This document shows, piece after piece, positions 5,566 to 5,606 of a stretch of 5,606 nucleotides of DNA. Within the stretch, counting starts at the first letter, position 1, and every line of letters begins with the position of its first letter. The stretch covers positions 1 to 5,606 of the forward strand of contig JAUVCJ010000163.1 of NCBI GenBank assembly GCA_030595765.1. Direction: 5' to 3'. The stretch comes from Thermoplasmatota archaeon. Lineage in GTDB: Archaea; Thermoplasmatota; Thermoplasmata; GCA-020350865; JAUVCJ01. The position numbers and the translations under genes were made by a program. A model generated the notes under the pieces. That model ran no database searches. It was not told the DNA's origin and saw nothing but the letters and a program-made list of their open reading frames with translations.

Positions 5566-5606
5566 CACTTCCTATCCTTTTATTCTATTACATGTTGGTA
5601 TGTAGG

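Overview
The window looks like ordinary archaeal chromosome of roughly 50% G+C. The best evidence is the FtsZ-family gene, whose nucleotide loops and flanking segments resemble euryarchaeal FtsZ (a GCG-type first loop, an xPND...P..P..AF segment, an MGP turn near the end). AT-rich TATA-like boxes without bacterial -35 elements, free use of AGG/AGA and ATA codons, and GAGGTG-type ribosome binding sites also fit. A Thermoplasmatota or methanogen-related euryarchaeon is possible, but the genus cannot be named from the sequence. No mobile element, CRISPR array, rRNA or tRNA is visible.

Layout: positions 1-96 hold the 3' end of an upstream plus-strand gene made of 21-bp tandem repeats, with its stop overlapping the start of a complete plus-strand FAD-dependent oxidoreductase of the DAO / sarcosine oxidase beta family (93-1268). 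After a 111-bp convergent junction carrying a 26-bp direct repeat, three minus-strand genes follow. In their own transcription order they are a membrane-bound pyrophosphatase (5514-3445, hppA), an NADPH-type thioredoxin reductase (3358-2444, trxB) and a divergent FtsZ-like protein (2318-1380). The gaps of 86 and 125 bp are wide enough for separate promoters, so one operon is possible but not shown. A TATA-like box and a ribosome binding site lie ahead of hppA at the right edge.

Functionally, the oxidoreductase should oxidise an amine or amino/hydroxy acid. Thioredoxin reductase supplies thiol reducing power from NADPH. HppA uses PPi hydrolysis to pump cations; its diagnostic residues predict a K+-dependent, probably Na+-pumping enzyme. 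No common pathway joins the genes.

The two most notable observations are: (1) the FtsZ-like protein keeps the fold and most GTP contacts but has lost the gamma-phosphate T3 loop motif and the catalytic T7 motif, and has no C-terminal tail, so it is probably not a treadmilling GTPase; (2) three of the four intergenic stretches, plus the extreme left end, carry short degenerate direct repeats of differing sequence and period, the best being four 26-31 bp units that begin inside the trxB stop region and run toward the ftsZ-like gene.
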